Shown in pieces: positions 10,382 to 17,741 of a stretch of 64,000 bases of DNA. The translations under genes and the position numbers were made by a program. Source of the stretch: Chitinophaga sp. E66 (GTDB lineage: Bacteria > Bacteroidota > Bacteroidia > Chitinophagales > Chitinophagaceae); NCBI GenBank assembly GCA_019285755.1, contig CP079103.1:1426001-1490000 (forward strand), written 5' to 3'. How positions within the stretch are numbered: position 1 is the stretch's first letter; every line of letters begins with the position of its first letter. The notes beneath the pieces are model-generated. The model searched no databases. It was not told the DNA's origin and was given only the letters and a program-made list of their open reading frames with translations.

Positions 10382-11468
10382 GGCAGTGATCGGTTGGTAT
10401 GCGTATAAAAAATGAATTTGAGGCCGGACGGCTGGTTACGGCGGATCAGCATACTTTCCGCAAACAGCAGTTCCAGCCGTTGCCGGATGTTACGGAGCCC
10501 CACGCCGGGGCTGTGCTCGATCTCATCCAGTTCTCCCTGGTACCCGACGCCCGTATCACTGATCTCGATCCGCAGCTTGTCGGATTCCTGCGCAATGTCT
10601 ATATGGATGCTGCCCCGTTGATGCTCGGCGAAATACCATGGCGGATCGCGTTTTCCACTACCGGCTGCAGCAACATGGCAGGGATAAGCACGTTTTCTGA
10701 ACCGTTTAGCGGGCTGATGCTGAACGCCAGCCTTTCCCGGAAACGGCTGTGCTCCAGTTCCAGCATGGTGCGGATGTACCGGATCTCTTCCTTCAATGGC
10801 ACCCATTCATGCTCCGTACAGTAAAGGGAATACCGGAACGTATCCGCCAGCCGGGCAATCAGTTCGCGCGTTGGCTCCTGCTCGATCGGCACGCTGGCAC
10901 TGATGGAGTTGAGGGTATTGAACAGGAAGTGGGGCTGGATCTGTGCCTTCAGGGCGTTGATCTCGCTGCGGAAAGCCGCATCGGCCAGTTCCTTCTCCTT
11001 CTTCATCTGCGCTTCCCGCTCGATGAAGAAATTATATACGTGCAGCAGGCTGAAACATTGGAGGTAATAAACGACCACGGGGAACACGGAACGGAGGAAA
11101 TGGATGCCGGACATTACATGCCGGTCGGTCAGCAAGTTGAATATATGCGTGCCCGCCACCCAGGCTCCCCAGAAAAGCGGAATAAGGATCAAATGCAACC
11201 GGAACCGGAACCGCAGGGGCCGGTCCCTGAACTTACGGAATACCACGTACCAGCATGGCACGCTCACGATAAGCAGGATCACCGCATCCCACCATATCAT
11301 TTCCAGGTATTTCCCGTCTACACGGCCCATTACGACTTCGGGCATGTAGAGGACGAAGTCCTGCAACAGGAACAGCAGGCAATAAGCCGTTACTTCGCCC
11401 CAGGTGATGTTGCTGAAGGCGCGTCGTTTGAATGCTGCTGCTATTTTTCCCATAAAAGACTTGCTCAT
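10378..11468 (-). CDS. LytS-type membrane histidine kinase
   Basis: Starts at ATG 11468 (MSKSFMGKI); an upstream in-frame extension to 11651 lacks coding character. About 363 residues with four N-terminal membrane helices (about residues 25-185), a short coiled coil, then the His_kinase domain with phospho-acceptor His in QIQPHFLFNTLNS, and an HATPase-like C-terminus (VVENAIRHGI, DTGVGY, GVGLRNIRQRL). A single frameshift near 10633 (one C) splits the N-box from the ATP lid. It is coupled by a 4-bp overlap to the LytTR regulator. Confidence 0.92.
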
Positions 11469-11662
11469 AATCTGTCCGGATTGGGCGAAAGTTACGGCAA
11501 ATTCACCACAGATCACCTGCCGGCGCCCTGGAATGGCTGTTTTGCCAAACCCACATGGGGATTGCGTTATAGCGGTTTGGGAGCTTTGAAATGAAAGATT
11601 GCCTCCCTGGAATGTCGTACGGTGGCATCGAAATTGCGGTCTTTCCGGCAAAACCTTTCTAT

Positions 11663-12020
11663 ATGACTACCGCACAAATCGCCTCACGTCTCGAAACGCT
11701 TTGCCGCGAAGGAGACTTTCACACCGCCGTAGCGGAACTATTCGCTGATGACGCCGCCAGCATCGAACCGTTTGAAACGCCCGCTTTCCCAAAAGAAACC
11801 CACGGAAAAGATAATATCCTGAAGAAAGGGGACCAGTTCGGGGCCATGGTAGACACCATGCACTCCTGACCGTCCGCGACACCGTCACCACCGGCAATAT
11901 CATCGCGTTCGTTTTAGGGATGGACGTTACCATGAAAGAGAAGCCACGCACCCAATGGGAAGAGCTCTGCGTCTACCAGGTGAAAGACGGCAAGGTCGTT
12001 TCCGAGCAATTTTCATGTAG
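11663..12020 (+). CDS. SnoaL-like (NTF2 fold) protein
   Basis: About 119 residues from ATG 11663 (MTTAQIASRLETLCREGDF). The pattern of an N-terminal helix pair, a short ELFADDAASIEP strand and a C-terminal WEELCVYQVKDGKVVSEQFF is typical of the SnoaL-like/nuclear transport factor 2 fold. Two frameshifts: one C missing near 11868 (CACTCC-TGA becomes CAC TCC CTG) and one T near 12012 that reveals the natural stop TAG at 12018. The family covers ketosteroid isomerase-like enzymes and non-catalytic ligand-binding proteins; no specific role can be assigned. Its 3' end is 4 bp from that of the convergent DUF4440-like gene. Confidence 0.75.
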
Positions 12021-12024
12021 CGCC

Positions 12025-12829
12025 TCACTCCATCACCTGCACAAGGATCCGCCAGCCCCGGCCGTATGCCCCCAGATGCGCAGGTAATGCGCCCTGCGGC
12101 TGTCATACACCAGGTCGCCATACACATACGCCAGGTCTTTGCCTGCAGATAGATAAGATCCCACCGGCAGGAATTGCGGGGCGGACGGCATTTGCCTGAT
12201 AAGCGCCCGGAAGCGGCCAGCGTCCGTTGCCGGGGCGTGCCGGTTCATGTTGAGCCAGGACGCCTCCGTCAACAACGAATCATATGCCGCCACGCCTTTT
12301 TTCCGGTACAGCGACAGGAATATGTCTTCCGCAGTATTGGGCATGGCGTTGGGATCAGGTGTAACGGAAACGGTTACAGGCTCTGCAGGCGGCGCGGTAT
12401 ACAGCTGCCTGGGAAAGCGGATGCCGAAATCGATGCGGTACTTCCATTCGCCCTGTGCGTTGCGTGCCCAGAAGGTGGTGTATTGTCCAGCGGCCAAAGG
12501 GTGTCCGCACCGGGATGGCGCATGTAATAAGGTCCTGTCGTGAAGCCGGAGATGCCGTCGGCAGAGGCGCCGGCAAATTGCGGGCCCCATTGCAGGAGAA
12601 TTTTGCTGTCGGGCCGCTGCCGCCATTGCGCGAGGGCATTCAGGTATTGACCGTTCTCCATGGCTACCGCGGCGGTATCTGCATAAGCGAGGAAAGCGGA
12701 CCGCGCTCCATGGGAGGCGGCATGTGCGGCGAAGCTGCGCTCCGCGCCGATAACGTCCGCGGCATTTTGTGCGGACACGGTAAGCGTGACAGATAGCAGG
12801 ATGCAGGCTGCGGATAAAGTGCGTCTCAT
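12025..12829 (-). CDS. Secreted DUF4440-like (NTF2 fold) protein
   Basis: About 268 residues from ATG 12829 with a clear signal peptide (MRRTLSAACILLSVTLTVSA, then QN). Two NTF2-like halves are suggested: the first carries SFAAHAASHGARSAFLAYAD, a common DUF4440 opening, and ends with FTTGPYYMRH and a strand pair GQYTTFWARN...WKYRIDFGIRF; the second ends YLRIWGHTAG then WRILVQVME. Frameshifts near 12495 and 12050 (each one C or G missing) were repaired to obtain this; the natural stop is TGA at 12025-12027. Function unknown. Confidence 0.7.
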
Positions 12830-12901
12830 AGATTTGGGGCAGGTTCAGTTAACCGAATCTACGAAATGCCCGCAACACCCGGAAATACCGTAATTTCCGA
12901 A

Positions 12902-13573
12902 ATGGCTATCCCAATGGATAAAGACAAAGAACTCGCCGCCGAAGCGGCCGTGGCATTGTTGAGTAACGGTATGACCATAGGACTGGGCACCGGTTCCACC
13001 GCAAAATTCGCCCTCCGGGCCATCGCCCGCCGTAAACTGGATATCCGCGGCGTCCCCACTTCCAGGCAAACCGCCGAACTGGCAACAGCCCTGGGTATTC
13101 CGCTGGCAGACATCAACCAGGTGCCGCACATCGACATTACGCTCGACGGGGCCGACGAGTTCACCCCTTCCCTCGATCTCATCAAAGGCGGCGGCGCCGC
13201 GCTGCTGCATGAAAAGATCGTTGCCGTACGCTCCCGGCTGCTCGTGATCATGACAGACGCCAGTAAGCTGGTAACACAGCTGGGTAAATTCCGCGTGCCG
13301 GTGGAAGTGATCCCTTTCGCCGTGCGCTATGTGGAGGAACAGCTGGCCGGTATGGGCGCATCCTGCAGCGTGCGGCCAGGCGTGGTGACCGATGAAGGCA
13401 ACGCAGTGCTGGATGCCGATTTCGGGCTGATTGCTGACCCTGCCGCGCTGGGCGCCCGGCTGAAAGGCATCACGGGCGTGGTAGAGCATGGCATCTTCCC
13501 CGGCATGGCGGCGATGGTCTTTATGGGAGACAACGGAACGATAAAACGTTTTCCGCAAGTTTCGGGTGGCTGA
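12902..13573 (+). CDS. rpiA: Ribose-5-phosphate isomerase A
   Basis: Intact, 223 residues from ATG 12902 (MAIPMDKDKE); the frame is open upstream to 12866. It interconverts ribose 5-phosphate and ribulose 5-phosphate in the pentose phosphate pathway. Diagnostic motifs are present in order: MTIGLGTGSTAKFAL (phosphate loop), GVPTSRQTAELA, the catalytic DGADEF, KGGGAALLHEKIVA and the C-terminal GVVEHGIFPGMA. The stretch between the phosphate loop and the PTSRQT motif is a few residues shorter than usual. It lies 27 bp upstream of alkA on the same strand, so the two may be cotranscribed. Confidence 0.95.
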   Translation: MAIPMDKDKELAAEAAVALLSNGMTIGLGTGSTAKFALRAIARRKLDIRGVPTSRQTAELATALGIPLADINQVPHIDITLDGADEFTPSLDLIKGGGAALLHEKIVAVRSRLLVIMTDASKLVTQLGKFRVPVEVIPFAVRYVEEQLAGMGASCSVRPGVVTDEGNAVLDADFGLIADPAALGARLKGITGVVEHGIFPGMAAMVFMGDNGTIKRFPQVSGG

Positions 13574-13600
13574 ACCGCGCCGGTGCGTTAATTTTGCGCT

Positions 13601-14497
13601 ATGCCATCCGTCATTATTCCCGCTTCCCATCCTTTTAGTTTCGATGAATGCCTTTGGTTCCTGGACCGGGGCTTCGATGAATGTATGCATACCGTGCTGC
13701 CCGGGCGCGTGCGTAAACTCGTGCCATTGCCGGAAGGCCCGGTGCTGGTGGATCTCCGGGCACATGCGGAGGGTATCGAAGCCACAGTGCAGGAGGGCAA
13801 AATCTCTGCTTCAACCGAAAAGGCATTACAGGATTACGTGCATGAATGGCTGGCGCCGCAGCAGGATATTCAGCCGTTTTATGATAAGCTCCGCCGTGTT
13901 TCCGCACTGGCATATATGCCCGAAGCATTCAACGGCCTGCGCCTCATCGGCATTCCTGACCTGTTCGAGGCCCTGGCCTGGAGCATCATCGGCCAGCAGA
14001 TCAACCTCTCGTTCGCATACAGGCTCAAACGCAGGATGGTGGAACGATGGGGCGAAGGGTTCGATATAAACGGCGCATCCTGGCATCTCTTCCCGACGCC
14101 CGCCGTCATGGCCGGCGCCGATCCCGCAGAGCTCCGCGCCATGCAATTCACCGGCCGTAAAGCGGAGTATATCATCGGTGTGGCCCAGCAGTTTGCAGGC
14201 GGACAAATCAGCAAGGAAAAGCTATTATCCCTCCCCAGCCTGGAGGCGCGCCGTAAAGCGTTGACGGACCTCCGCGGCATCGGCATCTGGTCCGCCAATT
14301 ACGCCCTCATGAAAAGCCTCCGCGACGCTACCTGCATCCCGCACGGCGACGCCGGGTTACTGAATGCCCTGTTAGCCCATCAGCTCATTTCCGGCAAAGC
14401 CGATCATCCCTCGATGGAAAAACTCTACAAGCGCTTCAAAGGCTGGGAAAGCTACCTGGTGGCCTACCTGTGGCGAAGCCTCGCCGTGAGGTCATAA
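13601..14497 (+). CDS. alkA: DNA-3-methyladenine glycosylase II (AlkA type)
   Basis: Intact, 298 residues. It excises alkylated purines from DNA as the first step of base excision repair. The core is a helix-hairpin-helix glycosylase: LAWSIIGQQINLSFA, hairpin LRGIGIWSANYALM, and the catalytic Asp in CIPHGDAGLLNAL, at the position of Asp238 in E. coli AlkA. The N-terminal 110 residues form the AlkA-specific beta-rich domain. It converges, with 2 bp between stop codons, on the minus-strand repair operon containing Ada and AlkB, which makes an alkylation-repair cluster. Confidence 0.95.
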   Translation: MPSVIIPASHPFSFDECLWFLDRGFDECMHTVLPGRVRKLVPLPEGPVLVDLRAHAEGIEATVQEGKISASTEKALQDYVHEWLAPQQDIQPFYDKLRRVSALAYMPEAFNGLRLIGIPDLFEALAWSIIGQQINLSFAYRLKRRMVERWGEGFDINGASWHLFPTPAVMAGADPAELRAMQFTGRKAEYIIGVAQQFAGGQISKEKLLSLPSLEARRKALTDLRGIGIWSANYALMKSLRDATCIPHGDAGLLNALLAHQLISGKADHPSMEKLYKRFKGWESYLVAYLWRSLAVRS

Positions 14498-14499
14498 CG

Positions 14500-15213
14500 T
14501 TAGCTCGATGCATCATGGAAGATGATCCCCAATGTATGCCTGTGCCCCGAACGCAGGGCGCTGACGCCGTGTTTCATATGCGCCCGGTAAAATCCCCTGC
14601 TGCCTTTGACCGGCCTGAACTGCGTGGTGAATAAAAGTATATCGCCTTTGGCGGGCTGCAGCACGATGGCCCTCGACTGCGCGCGCGGCACCTGTTCCGT
14701 CAGCACAAATTCCCCGCCCGTATAGTCTTTGCCGGCTTCATCCAAAAACATGACGGCCTGGATGGGGAAGTACACATCGCCATACAGGTCCTGGTGCAGG
14801 GTGTTGAACCCGCCGGCGCCATATTGGAGGATCAATACCGCAGGCAGATCCTGTCCGTTATCCCGGCAACGTTGGAGGAACGCAGCATGTTCCCCGGGGT
14901 AGCGAATGCCGATGTCCAGCTGTTCCATCCACTTGTTCGCCACCGGCGCGATCTGCGCGTATAGCGATTCGCGGAGCGATTGCAGCAATGGCGGAAGGGG
15001 ATACCGGAAATATTTGTACTCGCCCAGCCCGAAGCGGTATCGGGCCATGACGATAGTTTTTCGATAATGGGCGGAATGGTCGTAGGCGGAGGAGAGGGCA
15101 TGGCAATCATCGTCTGCCAAAGCTTTCGGGATGATCACGTAACCGTTGTCCTGCAACTGCCGGGCAATGGCCGGCCAGTCCCGCTGACGGAGGGAATTGA
15201 TGGTGGAAGTCAT
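14500..15213 (-). CDS. 2-oxoglutarate/Fe(II)-dependent oxygenase
   Basis: Intact; the preferred start is ATG 15213 (MTSTINSLRQRDW, 237 residues) because the longer frame runs back into the end of the ada gene. The double-stranded beta-helix metal site is visible: HxD in LHQDLYGD, the distal His in MKHGVSAL, and the Arg of SGHRHTLGIIF that would bind 2-oxoglutarate. The N-terminus (YVIIPKAL) is typical of prolyl-hydroxylase-like family members found with Ada genes. Position as last gene of the Ada-N/alkB/ada operon suggests a role in alkylation damage; the substrate itself is unknown. Confidence 0.85.
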   Translation of the reverse strand: MTSTINSLRQRDWPAIARQLQDNGYVIIPKALADDDCHALSSAYDHSAHYRKTIVMARYRFGLGEYKYFRYPLPPLLQSLRESLYAQIAPVANKWMEQLDIGIRYPGEHAAFLQRCRDNGQDLPAVLILQYGAGGFNTLHQDLYGDVYFPIQAVMFLDEAGKDYTGGEFVLTEQVPRAQSRAIVLQPAKGDILLFTTQFRPVKGSRGFYRAHMKHGVSALRSGHRHTLGIIFHDASS

Positions 15214-15238
15214 GATGTAAGATTGGAAGATGAAGGAA

Positions 15239-16078
15239 TCAGGAGGTCTTGGCGGCCTCCCAGCCAATGATGGCGGTCTTTCTGTCCGGCCCCCAATGAT
15301 ATTGGCCCGTTTCGCCCGATGAGCGGATCACGCGGTGGCAGGGGATGAGAAAGGCGACGGGATTGGCCGCCACCGCAGTGCCCACGGCCCTGGATGCGCC
15401 GGTATGCCCCGCTTTCTCCGCGAGGGAGGAATAGGTGATGAGCCCGCCCATCGGTACGTTCAGCAGGGTTTCCCAGACGCGTATCTGGAAAGGCGAGCCT
15501 TTCAGGTGGAGTTTGATCTCCGGCAGCTTTTTCCAGTCTTGCCCGAAAATAAACAACGCGTTTTGCTGGTGGGTATCCACATACTGATGGTAGGCGGCTT
15601 GGGGGAACTTCAGCTGCAGTTCCTGCAACGCTTCCGCTTCGCCCGCATCGGCAAAAGCCATATGGCAGACGCCCTTATCAGTGGCCGCCACGATGACCGG
15701 CCCGAATGGCGTTTCCGCAAAACTGTAATTGATATGCAATCCCGCGCCCCCGTTCCGGAATTCTCCCGGCGTCATCCCTTCTATCTTCACGAAGAGATCG
15801 TGCAGGCGGCTGGTGCCGGAAAGCCCTGTTTCGAATGCTGCGTCTGAAAGCGTATGCCCTTGCAGGAGCCGGCCTTTGGCGTGGTCCAGGCTCAGGTATT
15901 GAAGGAATTGCTTGGGGCTTACGCCCGCCCATTCCTGGAACATCCGCTGGAAGTGGAAAGGGGAGAGGTGCACATGTCCTGCCGCCGCTTCCAGGTCTGG
16001 CTGGTCCTTGAAATGCTGACGGAGGAACGCGATGGCCGAGGCAATCCTGTTAAAGTCGATCTGTTGTTGCGTTTCCAT
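15239..16078 (-). CDS. ada: Ada-type regulator: AraC helix-turn-helix fused to O6-methylguanine-DNA methyltransferase
   Basis: Intact, 279 residues. The N-terminal third is an AraC-type DNA-binding domain (LEAAAGHVHLSPFHFQRMF and DAAFETGLSGTSRLHDLF). The C-terminal part is the suicide methyltransferase with acceptor Cys in IPCHRVIRSSGE, preceded by FQIRVWETLLNVPMG and AVGTAVAANP. Unlike E. coli Ada it lacks the N-terminal zinc/methylphosphotriester domain, which is encoded separately two genes upstream (16722-16987). It is probably both a repair enzyme and the transcriptional activator of this operon, by analogy with Ada. Confidence 0.94.
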   Translation of the reverse strand: METQQQIDFNRIASAIAFLRQHFKDQPDLEAAAGHVHLSPFHFQRMFQEWAGVSPKQFLQYLSLDHAKGRLLQGHTLSDAAFETGLSGTSRLHDLFVKIEGMTPGEFRNGGAGLHINYSFAETPFGPVIVAATDKGVCHMAFADAGEAEALQELQLKFPQAAYHQYVDTHQQNALFIFGQDWKKLPEIKLHLKGSPFQIRVWETLLNVPMGGLITYSSLAEKAGHTGASRAVGTAVAANPVAFLIPCHRVIRSSGETGQYHWGPDRKTAIIGWEAAKTS

Positions 16079-16147
16079 GTTTCACAATTTATACCGCAAA
16101 AATACCGCCGCTTCCCCGCCGGGAAACCCGCTTCTTGCGCAATCGCA

Positions 16148-16746
16148 TCACTGCACGATGATACGGAAAGTGATATTGACGCGCGGTTCCGACACCCGGG
16201 CCGTTTTCGGGACGCTGTGGTACCAGTACTCCTGCGTATCGCCGCGCATGAGCAGGAAGCTTCCGTGGGACAGGACGGTTTTGACGCGGAGGTCTTTGTC
16301 TTTCGCATGCCTGAAATGAAAATAACGCGCCGCCCCGAAGCTCACCGACCCGATAACGGGCTGCGGCCCGAGGGATCTCTCATTATCCCGGTGCCAGCCC
16401 ATGCTGTCGTTCCCGTCGCGGTAAAAGTTCAGCAAAGCGCTGGTAAACCGCACCCTGCTACGGCCCCGATACGGTTACGGATCTCCGTCAGTTCCGGGGT
16501 CCAGTTCAGCGGGTGCATGGTAACGCCTGAATAAGTATACGGTTTATCCGGATCTCCATACCAGGCGGTTAACCGCGGCTGCATGACCTGACGTCCCATA
16601 ATGGTGATGGGTTCCTGTTTCCATTGAATGGTGTTTGACAGGGCCTGCAGGAAGCCGTCGCTTTCTTCCGGGGAGAAGAAGTGCGGGTAGAGCCGGGCGT
16701 CGCCGTCTTTGGGCAGGAGGTTCAAGGGTGTTGTTGTGTTTTCCAT
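16148..16746 (-). CDS. alkB: AlkB-like DNA dealkylase (2OG/Fe(II) oxygenase)
   Basis: About 200 residues from ATG 16746 (MENTTTPLNLL). It oxidatively removes methyl groups from N1-methyladenine and N3-methylcytosine. Motifs: metal ligands HxD in GWHRDNE and His in YWYHSVPK, the substrate-lid tyrosine region RLTAWYGD, and the 2OG-binding RVNITFR at the C-terminus. One frameshift near 16455 separates the N-terminal third from the catalytic core. Its start lies 25 bp inside the 3' end of the upstream Ada-N-like gene, so the two are translationally linked. Confidence 0.93.
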
Positions 16747-16987
16747 TGTTTGTATTGGCAGGGCATGCAATGGCCGCAGGGGCGGTACCCTGCGCCAGGG
16801 CTTCCGCTTCGCTGGCGAAGAACACCCGGTTTTGGGGTAGCATCCGTTTGCCGCTGGCGCAACGGAGGGTGCCGTAAATGCGCCCTTTCCGGTATCCGCC
16901 GAAGGCGATGTTACCGTTCCGGTACATTTCCCGGAACCGCGCGCTCCTTTCGGCAACGGTGCCGCCTAATTGCAGGTGTCCGATCAT
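16722..16987 (-). CDS. Stand-alone Ada N-terminal-type zinc-binding protein
   Basis: About 89 residues, ATG 16987 (MIGHLQLGG). After restoring one G in the GGG run near 16790 the frame reads EALAQGYRPCGHCMPCQY and ends KQWKTQQHP at TGA 16722-16724. RIYGTLRCASGKRMLPQNRVFF and the PCGHC motif match the metal-binding domain at the N-terminus of Ada. In E. coli that domain uses Cys38, 42, 69 and 72, with Cys38 as methyl acceptor. By eye the first of these is Gly or Tyr here, and an extra Cys follows the PCGHC motif, so zinc may still bind but methylphosphotriester repair is doubtful. It is the first gene of the alkylation operon. Confidence 0.82.
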
Positions 16988-17071
16988 GGGGGCAATTTAC
17001 GCCATATGGCTCGTCCTGCCAGCCCGATTATTGCGGATTTATGGTCCGGCGTTATCCCGGGAGTATTATTC

Positions 17072-17149
17072 TAAGGGTTCAGTAAGGGTTACTTAAGGGT
17101 TCATGTATATCTAGTGCATATCTAGTGTATGTCTAGTGTATATCAGGTG
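17072..17149. repeat. 11-bp-period tandem array A (two repeat families)
   Basis: TAAGGGTT occurs at 17072, 17083 and 17094 (exactly 11 bp apart), followed by four 11-bp units, TATATCTAGTG at 17106, CATATCTAGTG at 17117, TATGTCTAGTG at 17128 and TATATCAGGTG at 17139. The two families share almost the same phase (one 12-bp step between them). It lies about 85 bp upstream of the start of the Ada-N/alkB/ada operon. Confidence 0.85.
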
Positions 17150-17393
17150 GTAATCCTGTCAATACAGTAAAGGATTTGGAGGGAAAAAGGAGGGAGCAAA
17201 AAACGCTACAAATCGCTACAAAATAAGTGTATACGGCGTTTTTCTTTTTCCGTCCACAGGCTTCCCGGTACATTTGACCTAGTTCTTTGACATATGGTTA
17301 CAAAGCAGCAGGATTGCTATAATAGCTTAAAGTATTGAATATTCGCCAGTTTCAATAGCCTTCTGACTGCATGGTGAATGCTTGTAAACACCC

Positions 17394-17470
17394 GCTCGTC
17401 TGCCGCTCGTCTGCCCTTCGTCTGCCGCTCGTCTGCCGCTCGTCTGCCCTTCGTCTGCCCTTCGTCTGCC
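17394..17470. repeat. 11-bp-period tandem array B (seven units of CTCGTCTGCC type)
   Basis: Seven consecutive 11-bp units, each GCTCGTCTGCC or CTTCGTCTGCC, in the order G,G,C,G,G,C,C by first base. The core TCGTCTGCC is the reverse complement of the core GGCAGACGA in array C at 60260-60314. No spacers are present, so it is a tandem repeat and not a CRISPR. Confidence 0.92.
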
Positions 17471-17533
17471 GGTAATTGCCTGTTTCTCGTCTTGAAATAG
17501 CTATACAGTCAGGTTAAATAATCCTGTTCATAA

Positions 17534-17683
17534 CTATACATGGGATGCCTGGTAGTATTGATAATCAATGATATGCAAGCCATTGTGGGTATGCCAGGCG
17601 AGAATAAGGTGCAGTATCCTATCGTTGAATGACGCATTCGGCCCTTTTGGGATGTTATATGCGCCTTTCAGCGCCGGTTGCAC
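17534..17683 (-). CDS. Possible 49-codon ORF, unrecognised
   Basis: A GTG at 17683 opens a minus-strand frame ending at TAG 17534-17536; it contains LHLILAWHTHNGLHIIDYQY, which has a protein-like composition. It begins directly beside the terminator stem of the Oar-like gene, has no ribosome-binding site that I can see and no recognised family. It could be the remnant of a larger frameshifted gene or chance. Confidence 0.15.
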   Translation of the reverse strand: MQPALKGAYNIPKGPNASFNDRILHLILAWHTHNGLHIIDYQYYQASHV

Positions 17684-17684
17684 G

Positions 17685-17711
17685 AAAAAGGGACCGCCAT
17701 GCGACGGTCCC
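17685..17711 (-). terminator. Rho-independent terminator of the Oar-like receptor gene
   Basis: On the minus strand, GGGACCG, an 8-nt loop, CGGTCCC and then TTTTT. It lies 30 bp after the stop codon of the receptor gene. Confidence 0.8.
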
Positions 17712-17741
17712 TAATAGCAATTATTACTGTGTTCTGAATGA

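Larger units (their letters stand above)
16988..17741. other. Intergenic region with two 11-bp repeat arrays
   Basis: About 750 bp upstream of the alkylation operon and downstream of the Oar-like receptor. It holds array A (17072-17149), a TACATTTG box at 17269-17276 on the plus strand that fits the -7 consensus but with no convincing gene after it, array B (17394-17470), a possible 49-codon minus-strand ORF (17534-17683) and a terminator (17685-17711). A short 10-bp duplication, CGCTACAAA twice, lies near 17205-17225. Confidence 0.6.

Noticed and set aside
12845..13765. 306-residue open frame on the minus strand
   Set aside because: Antisense of rpiA; the His-, Arg- and Gly-rich composition is typical of a shadow frame and rpiA carries all family motifs.
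15214..15267. Longer N-terminus for the 2OG oxygenase starting at 15267
   Set aside because: It would overlap the end of the ada coding sequence and adds a Pro-rich, non-conserved segment; ATG 15213 leaves normal spacing.
17394..17470. CRISPR array
   Set aside because: The repeats are contiguous 11-mers with no spacers and no cas genes are nearby.
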